Shown piece after piece: positions 60,503-64,000 of a stretch of DNA of 64,000 nucleotides. A program made the position numbers and the translations under genes. Every line of letters begins with the position of its first letter. Position 1 is the stretch's first letter. Source of the DNA: Rhizobium phaseoli (GTDB taxonomy: Bacteria; Pseudomonadota; Alphaproteobacteria; Rhizobiales; Rhizobiaceae); contig NZ_WUFT01000010.1 of NCBI RefSeq assembly GCF_010668805.1, positions 124,001 through 188,000 of the forward strand. Direction: 5' to 3'. Under the pieces are notes generated by a model. The model was given only the letters and a program-made list of their open reading frames with translations, was not told where the DNA came from and did no database searches.

Positions 60503-60645
60503 GTCTGAAAGCCCGTCCGTCTCCTCCCTCCCGGACCGGCCTATTGGAATGCAGTAGAGCCCGCTCGAGCGCTCCTCCCCTTGAGCTCGCGGGCATTGGC
60601 CGGATAGACCGGTCCAAGGCGGTGCCATAGGCACCGCCTTTTTGT
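60503..60645 (+). ncRNA. candidate trans-acting sRNA with two CUCCUCC loops
   Basis: Two consecutive hairpins expose anti-Shine-Dalgarno loops: GTCCG (60515-60519) with CGGAC (60532-60536) around TCTCCTCCCTCC, and GCCCGC (60559-60564) with GCGGGC (60589-60594) plus inner GAGC/GCTC around GCTCCTCCCC. A strong intrinsic terminator follows at 60616-60643. This architecture (repeated CCUCC loops, then a terminator) is that of the rhizobial alpha-r14/NfeR1 and 'cuckoo' RNA families that block translation starts. The 5' end is unknown; it could be a separate transcript or be cut from the mRNA of the 57-aa ORF. Confidence 0.7.
60616..60643 (+). terminator. rho-independent terminator of the sRNA / small ORF transcript
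   Basis: AAGGCGGTGCC at 60616-60626 pairs with GGCACCGCCTT at 60630-60640 around ATA, followed by a T-run. It is one of the strongest terminators in the window. Confidence 0.9.
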
Positions 60646-60696
60646 TATTTTGGGAAAGTGCCGGGCGGTTTCGATAGACTGCCGCGCCATGCCCGA

Positions 60697-60840
60697 CCTC
60701 CCTCCTGTGCCCGTCACAGGAATCCAGTGCGCCCAAGTCCTTGGACGCGAAAGACTCTTTTCAAGATATGAGGTCATTCACCCCGCAGACGGGCGGTGGC
60801 TGGATTCCTGTGACGAGCACAGGAATGAGGGAGGCGAGGT
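60697..60840. repeat. dispersed intergenic repeat, copy 2
   Basis: Same block order as the element at 16095-16238: CCTGTGCCCGTC, GCGCCCAAGTCCTTGG, CATTCACC, GCAGACG, TGGATTCCTGT and AGCACAGGAATGA. The outer blocks are inverted repeats. No coding potential. Confidence 0.8.
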
Positions 60841-60949
60841 GCTTGCTCCAATCCGCATAGAGTGACTTGGTGTGGGTCGAGAGGAGACGTCCCGCCTCAC
60901 GCACGACACGCATTGCAGGGCAAGCCCCTCGCCTCGCAACTGCAAAAAC

Positions 60950-61828
60950 TCACGGCCGATCGAAGTGGATCGTCACCCAGCCATTTCGCCAAATCGTCCT
61001 GACGTGGCGAAGCCTTGCACCGCTATAGGCGGCGATCACCTTCCACCGCTGCGCGGCGAGAATGCCGGAGAGAATGACCGATCCGCCGGGTGCCAGATGT
61101 GTCGCAAGCTTCGGCGCCATGCGGATCAGCGGCCGGGCGAGAATGTTGGCGATGATGAGATCGAAAGGACCATGCTCGGAAAACGCCGTCGAATGAAACC
61201 CGGGCGCGGTCCTGGTAACAATGCCCGACGCGATGCCGTTGCGGCGCACGTTTTCTGCCGCCACCCGCGTCGCGATCGGATCAATGTCGGTCGCGAGCAC
61301 CAGTATGTTCCTGAGCTTGCGCACCGCGATCGCCAGCACGCCGCTGCCGGTGCCGAGATCGAGCGCGTTGCGGACCGGGCGCGAACGCACTACGGCATCG
61401 ATCACCTCGAGGCAACCAGCCGTCGTGCCATGATGGCCGGTTCCGAAGGCCTGGCCGGCATCGATCTCGATGGCGATGTCGCCGGAGCGGATCTTGTCGC
61501 GGTCATGCGATCCATGCACGAGGAAGCGCCCTGCCCTGACGGGCTTCAGCCCCTCCAGCGATTTCACTACCCAGTCGACGTCAGGTATGACTTCCCGCTC
61601 CAACCTGGCATCGGGGAAAGAAGCCTTCAATGCGCCCTCGACGCGGGAGTGCACTTCAGCCTCGTCCTCGGCCATCATATAGATCGAGGCTTCCCAGATG
61701 TCCTTCTTTTCATCGATCTCGGTAGTGCCGATCGCAAAGTCTTCTTCGCCGAAGACTGCGCTCAGAAGGTCCAGGATCTCTTCGGCCCTGCTTTCGGTCG
61801 TCGTCACGTAAAGGCGGATTTCACTCAC
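60950..61828 (-). CDS. prmA: ribosomal protein L11 methyltransferase
   Basis: About 292 residues from a GTG at 61828 (product starting MSEIRLYV); an ATG at 61885 is a poorer choice. 'GTGHHGTTAGCLEVIDAV' and 'NALDLGTGSGVLAIAVRKL' are the SAM-binding motifs of PrmA, and 'IIANILARPLIRMAPKL' is the NPP(F/Y)-like catalytic segment. It methylates L11 on the ribosome. The N-terminal substrate-binding domain (about 95 residues) is present. SCO1 is the next gene on this strand, upstream. Confidence 0.95.
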   Translation of the reverse strand: MSEIRLYVTTTESRAEEILDLLSAVFGEEDFAIGTTEIDEKKDIWEASIYMMAEDEAEVHSRVEGALKASFPDARLEREVIPDVDWVVKSLEGLKPVRAGRFLVHGSHDRDKIRSGDIAIEIDAGQAFGTGHHGTTAGCLEVIDAVVRSRPVRNALDLGTGSGVLAIAVRKLRNILVLATDIDPIATRVAAENVRRNGIASGIVTRTAPGFHSTAFSEHGPFDLIIANILARPLIRMAPKLATHLAPGGSVILSGILAAQRWKVIAAYSGARLRHVRTIWRNGWVTIHFDRP

Positions 61829-61894
61829 GATAGGCGGTCTTTCCCGTTTCCGTTGCCCGCCACCGGTCGAGCCAACGCCCATCACGCTGAAACA

Positions 61895-62497
61895 TCACCC
61901 CTTGCTGACGAGATTCTCCAGCTTCTTTACCGCCGTGTCCGGGTTTTCGCCATAGGCGATCGTTCCGGCAAACCGCCCGGCCGAATCGAGCAGGAAGACC
62001 GAGGCGGTGTGATCCATCGTATAGTCGCCGTTCGGATCCTTTTCGTCGATCGGCACCTTCTTGGCGTAGACGCGGAAACCCTTGATGACTTCGGCAATCT
62101 TGTCAGGCGCGCCTGATATGCCGGTAATGCGCTTGGAGACGTTGGAAACGTACCCGTTCATGATCTCGGGCGTGTCACGCTCCGGATCGACGGTCACGAA
62201 ATAGGCCTGCAGCTTGTCGCCCTTCGGATCAACCTTCTCCATCCAGCCGTTCAGCTCGAAAAGCGTCGTCGGGCAAACTTCGGGGCAATGGGTGAAGCCG
62301 AAGAACAACGCCGTCGGCTTGCCGCGCAGCGCCTGCTCAGTGATCGGCTGTCCGCTCTGCGAAACCAGGGTGAAGGGCACGCCGAAGGGCGCCTCCACCG
62401 CCACATCCCCCGATTTTAGGGGATACCACCTGACGAAGCCGAGAACCCCGGCAAGTATCAGAACGCCAACCCAGATGGCGATGCGGAATGTCTTCAT
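61895..62497 (-). CDS. SCO1/SenC family copper chaperone
   Basis: 200 residues. One N-terminal membrane anchor ('IAIWVGVLILAGVLGFVRW') and a thioredoxin-like domain with the copper ligands: CPEVCP in 'GFTHCPEVCPTTLFEL' and His in 'YTMDHTASVFLL'. It delivers copper to the CuA site of cytochrome c oxidase. Upstream of prmA by about 66 bases on the same strand. Confidence 0.95.
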   Translation of the reverse strand: MKTFRIAIWVGVLILAGVLGFVRWYPLKSGDVAVEAPFGVPFTLVSQSGQPITEQALRGKPTALFFGFTHCPEVCPTTLFELNGWMEKVDPKGDKLQAYFVTVDPERDTPEIMNGYVSNVSKRITGISGAPDKIAEVIKGFRVYAKKVPIDEKDPNGDYTMDHTASVFLLDSAGRFAGTIAYGENPDTAVKKLENLVSKG

Positions 62498-62816
62498 TGG
62501 CGAGATCCTCGATCCAGGCGGAGTCGCCGCCCGCCTCTGCCGGCGTAATTATAGTCTCGACCGAATGCGCGCAACTCAACAATATGTTTTCTGACCCGTG
62601 ATTAATTGTCTCATCGGCCGCGGCCTTCTCCAACCGGAAATCAGCCCCCAGAAATCAGCACGGATCAAAAAAGCGATGTTTGTGAATAGCTTGCCTTCAG
62701 AATGACGGGCAATCCCAAAATACATATCGTTAGGAAAGACTTAAGCCGTCACATCTATATTTAATGGCGGTTCTGCATCGCTACTCCGCCGGGGACAACT
62801 GGGAAGAATTCTGACC
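62498..62816. other. intergenic region between SCO1 and cheW
   Basis: 319 bases containing the two divergent promoters by position. CTATAT at about 62755 is a likely -10 for cheW, without a good -35 at 17 bases. No gene or RNA structure is evident. Confidence 0.35.
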
Positions 62817-63287
62817 ATGAACAACAACAACGCCATCAAGCAGTCTGGCGCTTACCTCGAAATCGTCTCGTTCCACCTGGGCGACCAGGAATTCTGCATT
62901 GACATCATGGCCATCCGCGAAATCCGCGGCTGGGCGCCGGTGACGCCGATGCCGCACACTCCGCCCTACGTGCTTGGCCTCATCAACCTGCGCGGCGCGG
63001 TCATCCCCGTCATCGACATGGCCTGCCGTCTCGGCATGAAGATGACCGAGCCCTCCGAGCGCTCGGCGATCATCGTCACCGACATCGCCGGCAAGCTGGT
63101 CGGCCTGCTGGTCGAACAGGTTTCCGACATGATGACCATCAAGAGCGAAGACCTGCAGCCGCCGCCGGAAATCATCCCGGAAGCCCAGCGCGCCTTCTGC
63201 CGCGGCATCGTCGCGCTCGAAAAGACCATGGTCTGCTTCCTGAATCTCGATACGGTTATCGCCGACGAGCTGACTCAGGCGGCTTGA
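62817..63287 (+). CDS. cheW: CheW chemotaxis coupling protein
   Basis: 156 residues. 'LEIVSFHLGDQEFCIDIMAIREIRGWAPVTPMPHTPPYVLGLINLRGAVIPVIDMACRLG' is the CheW signature. It couples chemoreceptors to the CheA kinase. No other chemotaxis genes are near, so it is an orphan copy that probably serves a receptor array encoded elsewhere. A short terminator follows (CCCGG/CCGGG near 63314-63328). Confidence 0.96.
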   Translation: MNNNNAIKQSGAYLEIVSFHLGDQEFCIDIMAIREIRGWAPVTPMPHTPPYVLGLINLRGAVIPVIDMACRLGMKMTEPSERSAIIVTDIAGKLVGLLVEQVSDMMTIKSEDLQPPPEIIPEAQRAFCRGIVALEKTMVCFLNLDTVIADELTQAA

Positions 63288-63313
63288 TAATTTTCCATTC
63301 TGGCGTTGGAAGA

Positions 63314-63336
63314 CCCGGCTCGTCCGGGCCTTTCTT
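63314..63336 (+). terminator. terminator after cheW
   Basis: CCCGG at 63314-63318 and CCGGG at 63324-63328 pair around CTCGT, followed by a T-rich stretch. Confidence 0.6.
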
Positions 63337-63397
63337 ATTTGGTTTCGAGAGCGCGGCGGACATGGGGCCGGGGTCTTCTGCGACGATAGCCCCGCCC

Positions 63398-63889
63398 TTA
63401 AGGCTTCCCATTCTTCCACGTCACAGTCTGCCCATACAAGGGAATCGTCGAAATCGACATCTTCGCCGAGCCATCCGTCAGCTCCCTGGAATGGGCGAGA
63501 TAGATCAGCGTGTCATTGGACTTGTCGTAGATGCGGTTGACGACCAGCGTCTTCCAGATCAGCGACATGCCCTGCCGGAATACTTCGCTGCCATCCTTGG
63601 ACAGGTCGATACTGCCGATCTCGATCGGCCCCGTCTGCCGGCAGGCGATGGAATTGTTGGAGGGATCCTCGAACCAGTTGCCGTTCTTGAACCGGTCGAT
63701 GAGGCTGCGGTCGAAATAGGTGACGTGGCAGGTAACGCCCTTGACCTCAGGATCGGAGACTGCCTCGACGATGATGTCGTTGCCGATCCAGTCGACCCCG
63801 ACCTTGCCGACGACCTCGGCCGAGGCGGCGCCGGCGGAAAGGGCGACGAAAGAAAAGGCGGCGAGGAGAAGATTGCGCGGCTTGGACAT
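63398..63889 (-). CDS. creA: CreA family secreted protein
   Basis: 163 residues. Signal peptide 'MSKPRNLLLAAFSFVALSAGAASA', then the CreA domain with 'VGVDWIGNDIIVEAVSDPEVKGVTCHVTYFDR' and the conserved Cys pair ('GVTCH' and 'SIACRQTGPI'). Periplasmic; the role of CreA in general is unknown. A palindrome (GCGCGTCC-GACC-GGACGCGC) lies in its 5' region at 63910-63929. Confidence 0.93.
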   Translation of the reverse strand: MSKPRNLLLAAFSFVALSAGAASAEVVGKVGVDWIGNDIIVEAVSDPEVKGVTCHVTYFDRSLIDRFKNGNWFEDPSNNSIACRQTGPIEIGSIDLSKDGSEVFRQGMSLIWKTLVVNRIYDKSNDTLIYLAHSRELTDGSAKMSISTIPLYGQTVTWKNGKP

Positions 63890-63909
63890 GGCGGCTCCTT
63901 GGAGCGCCG

Positions 63910-64000
63910 CGCGTCCGACCGGACGCGCTAAGGACGCTCTATCACTTTGAATCTGCGCATAATCCTTTCCGAAAATCGATTCCGATTTTAGGGGTTATGC
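63910..64000. repeat. composite dispersed rhizobial repeat at the right window edge
   Basis: Two units: GCGCGTCCGACCGGACGCGC at 63910-63929, then GCGCATAATCC with an AAAATCGATTCCGATTTT core and TTATGC end at 63955-64000, cut by the window edge. The core and ends match the palindromes at 8181-8215 and 29001-29052. Confidence 0.75.

Noticed and set aside
1..64000. CRISPR arrays, tRNA or rRNA genes, prophage or IS elements
   Set aside because: I looked for regularly spaced repeats, cloverleaf-like segments with CCA, and transposase or phage proteins on both strands and found none besides the tmRNA acceptor.

Overview
This 64 kb window reads as chromosomal DNA of a fast-growing Rhizobium of the R. 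leguminosarum / R. etli type. The support is high GC with strong GC3 bias, a permuted two-piece tmRNA, rhizobial intergenic mosaic (RIME-like) and other dispersed palindromes, promoters of the CTTGAC-N17-CTATAT kind, and a gene set typical of the order (hflKC-degP, a stand-alone flagellin, AzlCD, prkA-yeaH-spoVR). About 55 protein genes, one tmRNA, one strong sRNA candidate and one attenuator are supported. No tRNA, rRNA, CRISPR array, transposase or prophage is visible.

Layout. 1-2152: end of a VOC gene, a secreted YxxD-repeat protein, and an ECF sigma / membrane anti-sigma pair. 2156-3868: cobalt-type nitrile hydratase operon (alpha, beta, accessory). 3869-7549: RIME element, SDR-DoxX fusion, DUF2269 membrane protein, LysE exporter, aldo/keto reductase. 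7585-10228: acetolactate synthase genes ilvB-ilvH behind a translational attenuator with a nearly leaderless BCAA-rich peptide. 10341-15999: HerA-like ATPase, DHDPS-family enzyme, LprI-like protein, miaA and serB with touching start codons. 16274-21770: thyA-folA and hflK-hflC-degP. 21915-23520: split tmRNA next to sspB, DUF4169 and a ribbon-helix-helix protein. 23566-36099: AsmA-like giant, FAD-linked oxidase, aldo/keto reductase with divergent LysR, frameshifted AbrB-like gene, AraC regulator, DUF2000, OmpA lipoprotein, orphan flagellin. 36100-41655: RND efflux pair and an adenylate cyclase. 41819-46596: spoVR-yeaH-prkA stress operon. 47004-52299: VOC protein, UvrD helicase, small membrane protein, EF-hand protein, nicotinamidase. 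52640-56550: an AT-richer surface-polysaccharide island (pyruvyltransferase-like, flippase, acyltransferase). 56751-64000: DUF2164, azlCD, aminopeptidase P, a 57-aa ORF followed by an sRNA candidate, prmA, SCO1, cheW, creA.

Connections. The tmRNA tag (ANDNYAEARLAA) and its ClpXP adaptor SspB lie side by side, and HflKC-DegP add envelope protein quality control. ilvBH is controlled by ribosome stalling, and azlCD elsewhere would export surplus branched-chain amino acids. prkA-yeaH-spoVR carries a candidate EcfG (general stress) promoter. The most unusual items are the nearly leaderless ilv leader peptide, the RNA at 60503-60645 with two anti-Shine-Dalgarno loops, the His/Asp-rich head on nitrile hydratase alpha, and the polysaccharide island.
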